Source: Gordius sp. MW1 | Lineage: Eukaryota; Nematomorpha; Gordioida; Gordea; Gordiidae | Direction: 5' to 3' | NCBI GenBank assembly: GCA_964036665.1 | Contig: OZ038528.1 | Span: 13,770,501-13,834,500, forward strand | DNA: 64,000 nucleotides | In this document: positions 1 to 12,527 of the stretch, one piece after another | How positions within the stretch are numbered: the stretch's first letter is position 1 | Layout: every line of letters begins with the position of its first letter | Notes under the pieces: model-generated | Databases searched by the model: none | What the model saw: the letters and a program-made list of their open reading frames with translations, nothing else | What the model was told of the DNA's origin: nothing | Made by a program: the position numbers and the translations under genes

Positions 1-577
1 CGGAGTTTGACCTTGTGGCGATACATGCTGGCCAAGGAAGTTAATTGCAGGTTGTCCCCATTCACATTTGCTAACGTTAATCTTGAGATCGAACTCAGGT
101 AGGCGTTGGAAAACTTGACGGAGATGCTTAAGTGTTGGGTGGTTGATGAGCTTGCAATTAAGATATCATCTAGATAGGCGAATGTAAAGTTCAGGCCTCG
201 AAAGGCTTGGTTGATGAAACGTTGGGAGGTTTGAGCGGAGCTGCGTAGCCCAATAGGCATACGTGAATATTTGAATAGACCGAAGGGTGTGGTAATTGCT
301 GTCTTCGGAGGCGACGTGAATTTGGTGGTAGGCTCGAACGAGATCTATCTTGCTGTAGATTGTTGTGCCGGCTAGGTTGAGTGAAAAGTCGTGGAGGTGT
401 GGGAGAGGATATCGATCTGGTACGGTTAGTGTTAAGGGCTCTGTAATCACCGCATGGTCGCCAATTCCCGGGTACTTTCTTTGGGACCATATGCAGAGGG
501 GATGCCCAGGGACTATCCGAAGGTTGGATTATACCCAATTCAAGCATATGCGTAAATTCTTGTTTAGCTATTTTCAA
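1..577 (-). pseudogene. reverse transcriptase fragment of Ty3/gypsy element
   Basis: Two overlapping frames on the minus strand carry the N-terminal fingers/palm of a Ty3/gypsy reverse transcriptase: WASPLHMVPKK and CGDYRALN in one frame (577-191), then DLVRAYHQI in the other (450-166). DLxxAYHQI is the first palm motif with a catalytic aspartate. The break between the frames shows at least one frameshift; the YxDD motif is not reached within the window. Confidence 0.85.
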
Positions 578-859
578 TTTAACGGGGTCTAGGCCCCTAG
601 GCTTGGCGTAAGCAGGTGGGCCTTGGGTGTTTATGTGATGGACGACGTGATGCTTTACGTTAATTTTGTAATTAGGGGGGGGGGGGTGTAAATTTTAGGG
701 AATTCCTTTAATAAACTTGCGAATTCATTCTCTAACTGTTGTGAGCAAGACTGAATTCTTAAAGATGTTGTTGAGGTGGGTACACCATTTGATATTGTCG
801 CTGTCTGTGGGTCTATCAACCTTTTCCTTCTTAAATCTACTGTGCGAGGAAATCCGCCC

Positions 860-1195
860 CTAAAATGGGTGTTTTAACGTCTGCGATCGTAAATATTCAT
901 CTGAACGTTTTTCGCAACCGAGATCAAGCGATAAAGGAATTTGGCCGTTGGTTTTGATACAGCTGTTGTTGGCAGCTTGTAATTGAAAAGGGGCAGGTAG
1001 GGAACGATGATTTGATTTAGGTGGCAGGACGCTGATGTCCGCGCCGGTATCGACGAGCCAACGGTGCCCGGAAAGTTTGTCGATGATATATAATAGGCGA
1101 CTACGATGAATATGACCGAGCTCGGGCGTCGCCTTTCCCGGCTGGTCTAGGCGTTTGTCGAAAAACGGGACGTGAAGGAGCAGGGAGGGGTACAT
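860..1195 (-). pseudogene. retropepsin-like aspartic protease fragment
   Basis: The minus-strand frame contains LVDTGADISVLPP, the DTGA active-site loop plus following strand of retropepsins. It lies between the Gag-like and RT pieces as expected. No link to either in one frame, so it is part of the decayed polyprotein. Confidence 0.8.
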
Positions 1196-1377
1196 TTTTG
1201 GCGTTGCTTTTAAAATTTTTGTGGTACCAGCACACGTCGCTGGCGTTATATCTTTAGGGGAAAGAGAGCGACGTGAGTTATAGGGGGGAACAGCCGGCGA
1301 GTAGGGGACCTGGCAGAATTTGCCGTTAGTTTCTGGACTTCCAGTGATAATTTTTCCACCATCTCTTTAAAACTTCT

Positions 1378-1868
1378 TTAAATTTCATTGTTAGTAGAAA
1401 AGCTATGTATGGTGTTGCCCTGATTTGCCTCGGCGATCCGATCAGATGTTTCAGCTAATTTTGACGTACATTGCTCAGCAGCGAAAACTGCGAGAATGTT
1501 GGAAAAATGACTAAGCAATTTATTAAACCACATTCGCTTTAAAATCTCATCGTCCATGGTATAATTTCCAATCAGCTGTTTTATCTGTCGCAGCAACTGC
1601 GATGGTGATCTATCCCCTAATTCCAAATTACGGAGTTTGAAGTACGAATTATTGCTAGCTTGATACGTTTGAAGGCGTCGTCTTTGGTAATGTCCTCGGA
1701 AAGATCTTGTACTTCTGTACAAACGTTTTGAGGTAATGCCTCAAGTAGCAGGGCCAACTTACTCGAGGGATTGCTTGCTTTGCGCAGACGAAATAATGTT
1801 TCTTTCCTTGCAAACCAAGCTCTGGAATTATCAGCGTCAAAATCGGGAAGTTTGAAATATTGCTCCAT
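1378..1868 (-). pseudogene. Gag-like fragment of Ty3/gypsy element
   Basis: Frame 1868-1617 begins MEQYFKLPDF and contains RAWFARKETLFRLR, a pattern of arthropod/mollusc-type Ty3 Gag (F..ARAWF..VE..F). It continues after a frameshift in 1722-1378 with GDRSPSQLLRQIKQL, also a Gag signature. Decayed by frameshift. Confidence 0.7.
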
Positions 1869-2657
1869 CGCGTCTTCACCACTTTGGGGATATTTTCCAC
1901 CTTTAGTCGTTAATTACGTGTAGCAATGATTTATTATAATAATGGAATTATGGAATATTCACGATATGGGGGCTATGAGAATATATTGTCATAATGATAG
2001 CGATGTGTAATGTTGAAATAATGATGTTGAGATAAAACACGTTAATAAGCGCGAGGAAAGAAAGTAATGAATGATACGGTAAAACAGCTGGTGATACAAC
2101 GCGTGGCACAAGAAATCTAGAAGTTACATCATATCTTGTCAACTCGTATTTTATATTCTCCATGTGTATGTTAAAAAATAATTGCTAAATTTTTTGTCCA
2201 GTCTAAATCAATCTACATTTTATGTCTTGCTTTTTTCATATGCCCAAATTACCTTAGGCGTTGTTGTGAATATAACTTTTTTATTTATTTATGTGCATAG
2301 GAACATTTTTATCAATCCCTCTATGTATGGCATTGGTTAAATCGTTAAAATGAGGTTGGTAGTAAGCATTGTAAGACAATTGCTCATTCTATATTACATG
2401 TATATGAATTATAATTTATGATTTAATATTATTTAATAATTGTTATATATATTTCTGTTTTTTATATTATGTTTGCGAGCAATATAATAAAAAATGTATT
2501 AGCGAATTATAGCTATTTACTTCATACTTAAAAACTCACCAAGATTTATGGATTTATCTGGTCCCTCAAATTTTTGGAGCATTGTAATATAGTTAAACTT
2601 ACTCACAAAAATATATTTAAAATACATAGTATAAACTAATATTTAAAAGTAATACCA
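1869..2657. other. gene-free AT-rich spacer
   Basis: No coding signal, RNA gene or clear repeat seen between the Ty3/gypsy relic and the fold-back element at 2658. Confidence 0.5.
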
Positions 2658-2834
2658 TAAGCGTACCCGGGGTTTGGATTAGGGGGAGGGGGCGGCGAAA
2701 CGTTATAAGTTCAATTAGGGGGGGGGGCAAAACATAATTATTTTTTAATTTTCAAGGGTTTTTGCATTAAAATATTTTTTTTTCGTTATTTAGGGGGGGG
2801 CGCTGCCGCCTTCCCCCCCCTGGCTACGCCCATG
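2658..2834. repeat. GGGCGTAGCC fold-back MITE, copy A
   Basis: About 175 bp with a degenerate left end (GCGTACCCGGGG) and right end CTGGCTACGCCCATG, an internal G-tract, the block GGCAAAACATAA, and a C-tract before the right end. Same design as six other copies in the window. No coding capacity. Confidence 0.75.
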
Positions 2835-3037
2835 AGTAATACTGTGGTAGTATACAATAACATACATTTAATCTAAGTTCCCACTTTACTACTCATTTTT
2901 CACAGATTTTTAAAATTTCTTGCCTAAAACGAAAGCAATTCTAAATATAAAACTTTATTTTTATATTCTTAATAGCAAACAATGTTCGAGAATGTAATCT
3001 ATCATTTATATCTATTGGATAGTTTTATGTTTCTAAT

Positions 3038-6000
3038 ATGAAAAATGTCATTTTAACTCTCGGCGGATTTGAGCGTGACACTTTGGATAATATTAAAGCC
3101 TTAAAGCTTACAGATAAATGTTATGAAGCGGAATGCAAAAGTCCAGATTTAAGTAATTAATTTATATATTTTGTCTTTTTGTTAGGTCTAAAATGGTCTC
3201 AAACTATAAAGTTGCCGCATCCTACTGCCTATCACTCAGTCGTTTTTTACAATGAATGGATATATCTTATTGGTAAACACAAACGGCACTAAAATTAAAT
3301 AATTATGGTACCTTAAGAATTCATGTTAGGCTTATTTTCGGATCTTCTTTTAAAAATAATGTAAACATATCCAAACAATAGGCTTTAATTTTTTTTAATT
3401 AAGTCATCCTTTTGTGATTTAAGTAGTTTCGATGACACTAGGTTCGCTTAAATTTATTAAGTTCGCGTGTAAACCAATTTTTAGCCATAAAATATTTATC
3501 ATTTTTTTTAAACTGGTTTTAGTTACAATATTTTGTACAAATCATCTTAAAATGCAAGCTTACACATTATAAAAATTAAATCAGTTTGTATTTAATGACT
3601 TTAATTATAAAATGGAAATAATATTAAATTAAACAATATAGAGTTTATAAAAGAATCAGTCTTTTAACAGATAAAAAGCAGTTCCCATTAATCAAAGTAA
3701 TTTGATTTATAATGCAAATTGCTTGGGAATCAAATATATGTAACACTTTATAAAAAAAATTTCAATAATAAAATTAGTATTAAAATAAAATGAGATAAAT
3801 GATGAATTAATGAGAAACAAACTATTTTAGATAATGATTAGCTAGGTGAAATTAAGTTAATGTTGCAAACAAAATAAAAACCATTCTAGAAGACATCACA
3901 ATAAGCAAAATCACATAAAGATATTATATTGTGAATATGTAGGCAGAATTACTATGATTGATTTTTAAAATGCATTTTATTTGTTTAGAGTTATATTCCT
4001 ATTATTTAAAAATGGTTTTTAAATAATAAAAAAAATAAATTTGTAGGTAATTTGTTAAATTAAGTGTTATATAAATTTTATATGCTTTTATAGTATCTTA
4101 AATAAAACAATAACTCTTAATATGTTTGAACAAAATTAAAGGGGGATCCTGTAGAGATTTAACAAGCGATAACAAGGTTTCACTAATACCTAATAATACG
4201 TTATACAAATACAATACCAGAAATGGTGTGTGGATGAAGAGAGCATCGATGTTAAAGGCGAGGATATTAGCTAGTGTTGTTAGGTACAAGCATTATATTT
4301 TTGTGCTGGGTGGAAAAGACGAAAATCATAGGTGAGTTCTTTACTTTAAAGAAAAACTAATTAAGTTTTCTGTAACTTTAAGCAATTTTTATCTAATAGT
4401 GTGATAATATGGGTTTAAATTATAAAGTGATCATAACTTGGAAAGTTAAAAAGATATTTTGAGAGATGTTAATATTGCCTTGGGTAAAAGGGTCGCAAAA
4501 TGGTAATAAAATCGAGCTTCAATGCCCATTTTTAAAATCTATGTAAAAATTCTATCATTATTGTATTAGGTAATCAATATTAGCTTTGATAGGGAAAGTA
4601 TACTTTTTATCATTTTTTTTAAATTAGATAATAACTAATAAATCGATTCTTTAGTTCGCAGATATTGAGCCGTTAAACTAAAAAACCCGATGGGTCTGAT
4701 TTCATAAAATCCTAAATTATTGGTAAATAAAATAACGCAGGTAGGTTTTTTAATACCTAAAAATTGATAAAAAAACAATTGAAGGACTCGGATTTTAAAT
4801 ATTACTTGAATCGAAAGTCATAGCATTTACATAGTGTTTTATAGATTATATTTTATATTTGAAGACATTAGTCAAAAAAGTAACAGTTTTTTAGTGTCAT
4901 ATTTATGAAAAAGTATATATCAATAATTTCTCCTCGATATGATAAATCGAAGGCAAGAGGCAGTCCGGGCGGTTTTTTATTTTAAAAGGCAAAAAAATAT
5001 CCTAAAAACTAACCATTTATCCACAAATTAAAATATTTTTAGGCATTTTCTCAGGATGTTTTTTTTATAAATATTGGAAGGAGTGATAAGAATACCTCCC
5101 TTTTCAGGAAATTATTGACTTGAAGGCTATATTTATTATAGATCATTTAATTAACTAATGTGGTGCAATAGTTTCTTTAACATATTATACCTCCTTCCCA
5201 CATACTCCAATTAAATTTCTATAAAATAAAAACTAGCTAAAGTTGAATCTCGCCAATAAACTTGTGTGTTAATAATAATATAACAATATTAATACGATTA
5301 GATTGATAGATTTGATCGAAAGGTACGATTGCGAGGGGGACAAATGGGAGGCATTTTCGCAATACACGGATAATGGGTTGCGGAGTGTTGGAATAATTGG
5401 TTGTTCCTGTGCCGTCATGAATGATAAAGTTTACTTAGCGGGAGGTTGTATTGAATTATTTGAGCAAAAGGAACGTGAGATCAATAAGGGCAGTGGCGAT
5501 TGGTTCAATGATAACCATCACATTTCATCTCATATCAGCATGACTGCTAGCTTTCAATGTTTCAACCCTGAAACTCTAGTGTAAGATTAATAATATTTTA
5601 TTTAAGTATGACCTCGGCCATCCTTTTTTTATTTGTAAAAACTATAAATCTGCATTTATTGTTCTGATTATAAATTGACAATAACAAAAACGCTAATACA
5701 AGTTTTATTACGTTTTAATTAAGAAGTTATTAAAAACAGACACATTTTATTATTGGAAATAAATTTTTATTTTATTTAGCCCAATTATTTTCTTAAGACA
5801 CGCACGACACATCTTAGCATATAAGAAATCATGATTTAGATTAAAAATCTGCAAATGACTGTTATGCCCCACCCGTCCCTTTTTTCATGCAATTCAAGCT
5901 TGGCCTAAAAAATACGAGCCTCTTTGAATGCCATTTTACTGGAAGTATTATTAAGGTACCCCAAATGGTTGGATTTGGAGTTCTACAATATTAGAACGTT

Positions 6001-8813
6001 GATCCGTAAAAATCTTAAAGAATATTTTATCAGAAGGTACGGTAATAGTTGGGATTTGTTAACATTTCATTTGTAGTGTTGTAAAGGGCGCGCCCTACGG
6101 TCAGTTGAGGTGGTCTTGTAGTTTTAATAAAAAGAGACACACCCACGCTGTTAGTCTCCTTTTCTTGTAAATACATTCGATGTGGGTGTGTTATAAATCG
6201 ACTACTAGTTAATTATTTTTTTATAGAGACCCTGGTGGACCACAAGATATATGCTTAGGGGGTTTGCTAGTTGTTATTGCCATCAAGTAAATGGTAAAGT
6301 ACCCCCTCCCCCTCATGCCTTATTTGTTTCATCAATTTGATGGTTAATGTTACTAAAAAATATGGCACATGTGGCGGTTCTATAAAAACAAGAGCGCTCG
6401 CCCCATAGTAATATTATCTACAATTTAGGACCATGGGGAAGGGAATTAGTAAAAAAAGGGGCTTACACTAGGGTAGCGCGTCTTACGATGGACCTTTATC
6501 ATGGTGTGGGTACTTTAGTCTGTTTCTCCTTTTAAACCGCTGATCTAAAATGACGCGCTTTACTTTGTCATATCCTAATATTTTCCATATAAATGGGGTA
6601 GTAATCAGAGGTCATATTTATTAGAATTTTTCTGCCCGAACCCGGCCCGTTTTAATTTATCTGCCCGCCCGAACCCTTCTATGTGTCCGCCCGGTCATGC
6701 CCGAATTATAAATCTGCCCGGCCTGAAATGGTGTGTTTTAAAATTTTTAGCACTAATTATATTTTTTTAAAAAATTTTATTCTCTAGTTTAATAAATTGA
6801 TAAAAACTAAGATTTACAAACATAATAAAATCAAATTAAAAAGTGACAAATTATACACAAAAACAATATAATATATTATTTAAAAATAAGGACATTTCTG
6901 GTCTCTGGTGGTAATTATATCAAATGTTTGCTAAGCGCTGAAAAGAAGATTTTTATGTAATCAGAGCTCCTAATGTTCCTATAGTATAGCACCAGTCTGT
7001 AATGCATTATTTTTGCAAACTAACAAAAATTAATTATTATATGAAATAGGCCACTGAATTTATTTGTTTAATCTTTTATACAAAAATGTTGATATGCATT
7101 ATTATACCTTAATATATTATAAAAGTTTATTTGCCAATACGTAAAGTTAAAGTGAAGTTTATTATGAAATATAATTACATATAAGCAACTTGTTCATTGG
7201 CGTAGCTAGGAGGTGGCAACTGCCCCCCTCTTAATCCAATTTTTTTTCAATATTGAACATATTTATGACTAATATTAAAAAAATTATTATTTTGCCCATC
7301 CCTAAATCATTCTCCACTCTAAATTGGCTACGCTCATGAACTTGTTTAAATCAATATTTAGCCAGGAATGTAATAGATTATATATTGTTACTAGATGTGC
7401 ATAGAAAAATAATTAATTAGTAAATTTTTAAGCCTGTTCAGATCTAGCACCCGCGACCGCACCCCTTTTTTTAATAGTTTCAAAGCCCATCAATACTCGC
7501 CCCGTGCAAAGCCTGCACGTGTATATATCTAATTTAAAATCCTCGATCTATTACTATAGCTTAAGCAACCTGAAAAATCTCAATAGACTTGGCGAGTATT
7601 GTTTTTATATTTAAAAACTATTTTAGATTTTACAAACATCTTAAATTGAGAATGTTATAAAAGTGGTTAGCTATAATTAGGGCCATTTTTAAGGTTTTAT
7701 TGTATATTACAAAAAATAATTGCTCATCCCAAGCTTTAATGATACAATTTTTGTATGCATTTTATAAGCTAAGTTTTAAAATTTTAGAATATAATCCATT
7801 GTGGATTTTAAATTGTATTCACATACAAACATAAAATTTTTTAGAATAATTATTTAAATTTGATTAATAGGGGCCGAACGTTTGACAAGAAATCACATAT
7901 TATAGCTAATTTAAGCTTAAAATTAAAAAGAAAACACCTATGTAAACTTTGAAAGATATTTCAAATTTGAAATAAGCCATAGGCCATTTTGGTCCCTATG
8001 TTTAAATGTTAATAAATCAATAATGAAACATTAACAAAATACACTGAGAATATTCTAGAAACTTTACACCTATGCTAATTAAACTAGTTTTGAACAGATG
8101 AATGCTTTAAAAAAACCAAGAGCCCATGGAAGCTTTGTAGTGCTTAAAAACAAATTACATCTGATTGGAGGTCTAACATTCATGAATAACTCACAATTAA
8201 TTAAGACTCCTTCTCCAACTCCAGATATTGATATATGGGATGAAAAGGATGATGTTTGGTATTGTTTGAGGAAACTCAGATTTCCAAGATACAACTTTGA
8301 AATTACAATTCAAGGTATTTTTGCTAGTTTTAAGCTTTAAATTTTGTATCATTATGCCAAGCTAACAATTTTGTTCACCAAAGATATTTGAGGTAATAAA
8401 ACAAATAAAAAAACGTTTAACAATTTCTCTTTCTGAATAAAAACCTAATTAATGATTCTATAATTCATAAAAAAAACTACAAATAATATTGAGTAATCAA
8501 ATTCATCAGACGTAGACGCTTATTACAGAATTAATTTCTCCCTTAAATATTTTTAATTGTCATAATTCTTAAGTTAGACCAGAAGCCAAACTAATGCTTT
8601 GCGCGATTATCTCAAATAACGTTGTAAACGCTACGTTTCACTATTTTATTATTTGTAGACAATAAAATATACATCATTGGTGGATATCAGGAACTCGAAT
8701 CAGCACAAAGTTTAGATATCATAGAGATATATGACATGGGAAAAAACATCTTAACAAGTGTGCCATTCAACTTATCACAATTATGCGGTGGCTATAAGGC
8801 ATTAAATATATAA
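3038..8813 (+). CDS. kelch-repeat beta-propeller protein, six exons
   Basis: Exons 3038-3152, 3186-3272, 4142-4331, 5302-5580, 8098-8314, 8659-8813 give about 345 residues made almost wholly of kelch repeats. Six double-glycine motifs occur in order (TLGGF, LIGGS, VLGGK, LAGGC, LIGGL, IIGGY), one per blade, so one complete propeller is encoded. Such propellers bind protein partners, often as substrate adaptors. Introns 1, 2, 3 and 5 are phase compatible (1, 1, 2, 1). Junction 4 is not: exon 4 ends at a good GTAAGA donor in phase 2 while exon 5 opens in phase 0, so either a microexon was missed or the weaker GTGTAA donor at 5579 is used. No BTB or BACK domain is seen upstream. The first ATG is at 3038, but the frame is open to an AG ending at 3022, so exon 1 may be internal and the true N-terminus outside. 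Confidence 0.75.
5581..8097 (+). other. 2.5-kb intron 4 of the kelch gene
   Basis: AT-rich. Holds a short GC-rich block of repeated GCCCG/CCCGAAC motifs at about 6635-6735, resembling the subterminal regions of the hAT elements further right, and a fold-back MITE at 7195-7338. A microexon needed to reconcile phases could hide here; I could not pick one out. Confidence 0.5.
7195..7338. repeat. GGGCGTAGCC fold-back MITE, copy B
   Basis: Starts TCATTGGCGTAGCTAGG and ends TTGGCTACGCTCATGA, with GCCCCCCTC near the left end and TGCCCATCCCTAAATC near the right. Diverged member of the same family. Confidence 0.7.
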
Positions 8814-8838
8814 CTTAACAACAAAATTATATAATTTT

Positions 8839-8844
8839 TTTATT
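8839..8844 (-). promoter_or_regulatory. RPA1: AATAAA polyadenylation signal, RPA1
   Basis: Minus-strand AATAAA 110 bp past the RPA1 stop, inside the predicted 3' UTR of the convergent kelch gene. If used, the two transcripts overlap tail to tail. Confidence 0.3.
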
Positions 8845-8869
8845 CATTAATTACACAAGTGTTAAGAAT

Positions 8870-8875
8870 AATAAA
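8870..8875 (+). promoter_or_regulatory. AATAAA polyadenylation signal, kelch gene
   Basis: First AATAAA after the kelch stop codon, 57 bp downstream. Position is typical, but in AT-rich DNA the hexamer is common. Confidence 0.35.
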
Positions 8876-8953
8876 ATTAATTGTATGATTGTTAAGAAAT
8901 AATATTAATTTAAACAAATAAATGTATAGGTTTGAGATTGATAGTAGTAAAAA

Positions 8954-11900
8954 TTATAGCAAAGCCTTAATTTCCTCGAGCAATTTTTTGTTATATTCTT
9001 TGAAGTTAACATTTTGGGCAGCTACGCAAGAAACTTTGAGCCTAGTTTCATCCTATAAACGTTTTAAAAATATAAAATGCTAAATCACATTAAAGGATTC
9101 GACTTTGGCTCTAAATTTAAAGATGTAGGTTTTGAAGCTGGCTTCTTTCAACACTTCGTCTAACTTTGCAGAATCCTAAACAAACACATAAATTAGTAAT
9201 GACGCAATTTTATGTGGCTTAAGTCACATAAGCTTAAATATCAATTTAAACTGTCTAATCTTAGTCATCGGAAGCTAAGTTTAACTAAATTAATTCAACA
9301 ATCCAACCACACGAAAAAAACTTGAATAAAACCATTACGTTGAACAGAAATTTTTTTATTTTTTTGACTACATTCTAATACAATGTCCCTCTAAAGCGTA
9401 GGCTGACTATAAACTGGTATAACTATTTCGAATTTTATATTCGATTAAATGTGAAAAATTATTTAACTCAATTAAATACATACCATTCATAAACTTATAG
9501 GTTTGTAAGGCGATATTAAGCAAAGACTTTGCCCATTGTAACTCCCAACGACAAACATAACCTATAGGAATTTACTACTAAAGGAGAAAAATTTCTTAAC
9601 ATGACAACAAACTCATGGGACTAACGTTAGTTTTCATGTCTCCCAACGCTTCAGCCGAGACGCCTAGCAAAGTTTCCCCCACATCCTGAAAAGCCATAAC
9701 CCATTGACTATGACTGTAATCGACTACATTTACGGACAAGATCATTCTCCATTGAAAATTATCATAATCTTTTTGACACTTTTCACATCGGTATTTTCCG
9801 TTATTCATGTCGACCACCTTCTTGTTGCAATCCCCTGAGGGGCATGCCTATTATAAAAATGATAGGATAAATGGATTAAGGTACTGCAGAATACATCGAA
9901 TTAGGGGTCGCAAATCGCATTAATGTTCAATAAAAAGCTTTCTTATGTTGTGGAGTAGCAAAAATATGCTTCCTATCTATTTCGTGAAAGTTTTAAAGTA
10001 GACCTAATATACCAATCTTATCCAGATTAAGCCCAAGGTAATAAATCTAAGGCTTACAAATGGCGAGGTCAAGCAATATTGGCATATGAATTGAAATATG
10101 ACCTACATATTGGTAAATAAAATGGGTACACTAAATATTGGTCTGTATTAATTGCTATGCAATGTATGGTTAAGTATTAGCATATAGCCTTTATTTTAAA
10201 TACAGTGGGGAGGGGGGAGGGGGGTTGGAAGTGAGCCTCTATAAGATCTTTATTTGTAAAATAAGTGAGCCAAATTTTAGGTAACAATATAAAATTTAAG
10301 GTTGTGAGGTAAAAATTGTTTTTATGGGTTGGGTTAAAAAATTTGCTTAGCATGGTTTTTGGGCGTGTGTATTACCTGGTACAAACAATTATCTCTCTTG
10401 AAGAACACAATGGTGGCTTTGCTGCTAAAATAATCCGGTTTTTCATTTTGACCAAGATTTTCCAATTTTATTTGATACAAGGATTTAAAATCACCAGACA
10501 CACCTATTTATATAATTTCAATGTTTGATTTAAAACAAATTATAAAAAATTTAATTAAAAAAGCCTAAATAAGGATTGACATTTTAAAAAAGGTACATTA
10601 AGCTTATAATATAATAAAACACAACCGCATTTAACAACCTTACTTTTCAACGTAAGTTTTGGAAATTTTTTAAATGTAACAGTTTATGATTTGATTTATA
10701 TTTTGTATAAATATAAATAAATCTCTAAATAAATGCCTAACCAGAATTAAGATTCCCCCTTGCTAATGCACCCTGCTCGGAAATGTTATTTGTGGTTGTA
10801 ATATTTTTGCCCTCATGATCGAACCAGCCCCTCAATTTGTAGCACTCAGGAAGGGTAGGGTTAATTTGGTAGGAGCTTGATTGAATCATGGACAGAGAAC
10901 ATCCATTGAAATCAGATAACCTAGCACCCTTCACAGCAATAACATTATTTGATTCATCTTTGTTTGGAATTGTAAAATTTTCTGCATCCACACCTAATAG
11001 TTTTAAATGGCAAAATTAGCCAAAATAACACAAAAAGGGCATAGTCAAACATTCCTTCAAGCTCCTCTATATAATGGCGTGTTCAAATATGTATTTATAA
11101 AGGTTTAAGTTGTTGTAGAAAATTTAAATTGGTTAGATTATAGGCAAAAGGTCACGATTGATGACACTATCCATACCCCAAAGTGTGAGATTGACAGATG
11201 TCAAGGTTTGATCCATAAGTGTTATGTCACGCTTTACTAGTTCCTTATTTAGATTTCTACTTATTATAGTTTGAGATTCTTGAATTGTTTTAATGATACC
11301 CATGACATCTAATAGTTATGAATAAATATACTTGCAAAAAGTGTTAACTTTATAATTGGACAAAATACAATACATTTTATATAACTAATACATATTTAAA
11401 ATTAAAGTTTATTCATAAGAAAAACAAAAGTAATTATTTTGCATTTAAGGTGCAAACAAAATTATACACATTTCATACCAACTATATGGTCCTTGTCAAA
11501 ATTCACCAATTCATTTATGGGAATAAAATTGTATTGGAGAGAAGGTATACTTTCAGTTTCATCATAGCAAGGTTGTACGGTGGACTCAGAGTTTAGGGTT
11601 ATTTCATAATCATTTTTAATAGACGTAAAAGCTTTATTTGCTGTTTTAAGAATTGCTTTGGATATGTAATACACCTAAATATATATATATATATAACAGG
11701 CAAATTATTACTTTTCCAACTTCAATAACAGGGTAAAATTGATCACATTGCTCCTTAAAAGCAGTAGCCCTGATTTCACCACTTTCATCCAATAAATCCA
11801 TTGAAAATAGTTTACCTTCACCTCTTGAATTACTCCATGTTCTTATATTTGATTTATTTGACACCCGTGCTTTAATAGTCCATCTATACATATATTATTA

Positions 11901-12527
11901 TGACAATCAATATTTACCTATTTTGATAAGGTGTCAGGCTAGATATTGGATTTGTTTGCTTAGGTACATTAAAGTTTTGTATTTTTTCAGTTGGTTTAAA
12001 ACCTTTAAAAATTAGTATTGCACATATAGTGTACTTGTAGCTGAATTTACAATTGGCTTTTGCATTGGTTTGTTTTGATTTTCATTATTGTCATTATTAA
12101 CTTGCTTGAAGGGCTTAGGATTTCCTAACATAGTTTTAACTTGATTTCCAGGTACCAAAACACTTAATTCTAAAATAACTAATATACGCCTAAATTATAT
12201 AAAAAAGTGATTAAAAAAATTAACTACCTATCTTGAGATGTATTGTTGCAGACACTTTTATCTATTCTGATGACTGAAAAGTTTTCTAACTCTCCATTGT
12301 CAATCAGATTATTTAATTGAGGTGCTAATAGAGCAGAAGAATTACTTTTGACCCCATCAGACAAAAGCAATCTATATCTAGGTTCTAATCCAGGCAACTT
12401 CTTAGTACCCAATAGTTGCAGTGTCGGTTTATCATAGCCTCCACTTGTTATTAAGGCCTTTTAATATGTTATATTTAAGAAAAATATTATTACTTCTATT
12501 GCTCCGTTTGATAATTTTGGAAACATG
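8954..12527 (-). CDS. RPA1: replication protein A 70-kDa subunit, complete, 12 exons
   Basis: Exons (minus): 12495-12527, 12228-12457, 12035-12189, 11918-12002, 11712-11883, 11479-11674, 11168-11308, 10742-10993, 10376-10503, 9626-9847, 9089-9175, 8954-9052. All 11 junctions are phase compatible and sum to 1800 bp (599 aa; vertebrate RPA1 is about 616). RPA1 is the main single-strand DNA binding subunit of the RPA heterotrimer in replication, repair and checkpoint signalling. Visible: N-terminal OB fold ([10 protein letters not shown], residues about 1-105), linker, DBD-A (SLTPYQN / RWTIKARV / [15 protein letters not shown]), DBD-B ([31 protein letters not shown]), and DBD-C with its zinc ribbon C466-x4-C471 and C485-x2-C488, ending in the trimerisation helix. 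The ATG at 12527 begins [10 protein letters not shown], matching the family start. Six introns are 32-38 bp. Looks fully functional. Confidence 0.95.

Larger units (their letters stand above)
1..1868 (-). mobile_element. Ty3/gypsy LTR retrotransposon remnant, cut by window edge
   Basis: Reading the minus strand from 1868 down to 1, pieces occur in the order Gag-like, aspartic protease, reverse transcriptase, which is the Ty3/gypsy order. Each piece lies in a different frame with stops between, so the element is dead. No LTR is visible at the 1868 side; the rest of pol would lie left of base 1. Confidence 0.85.
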
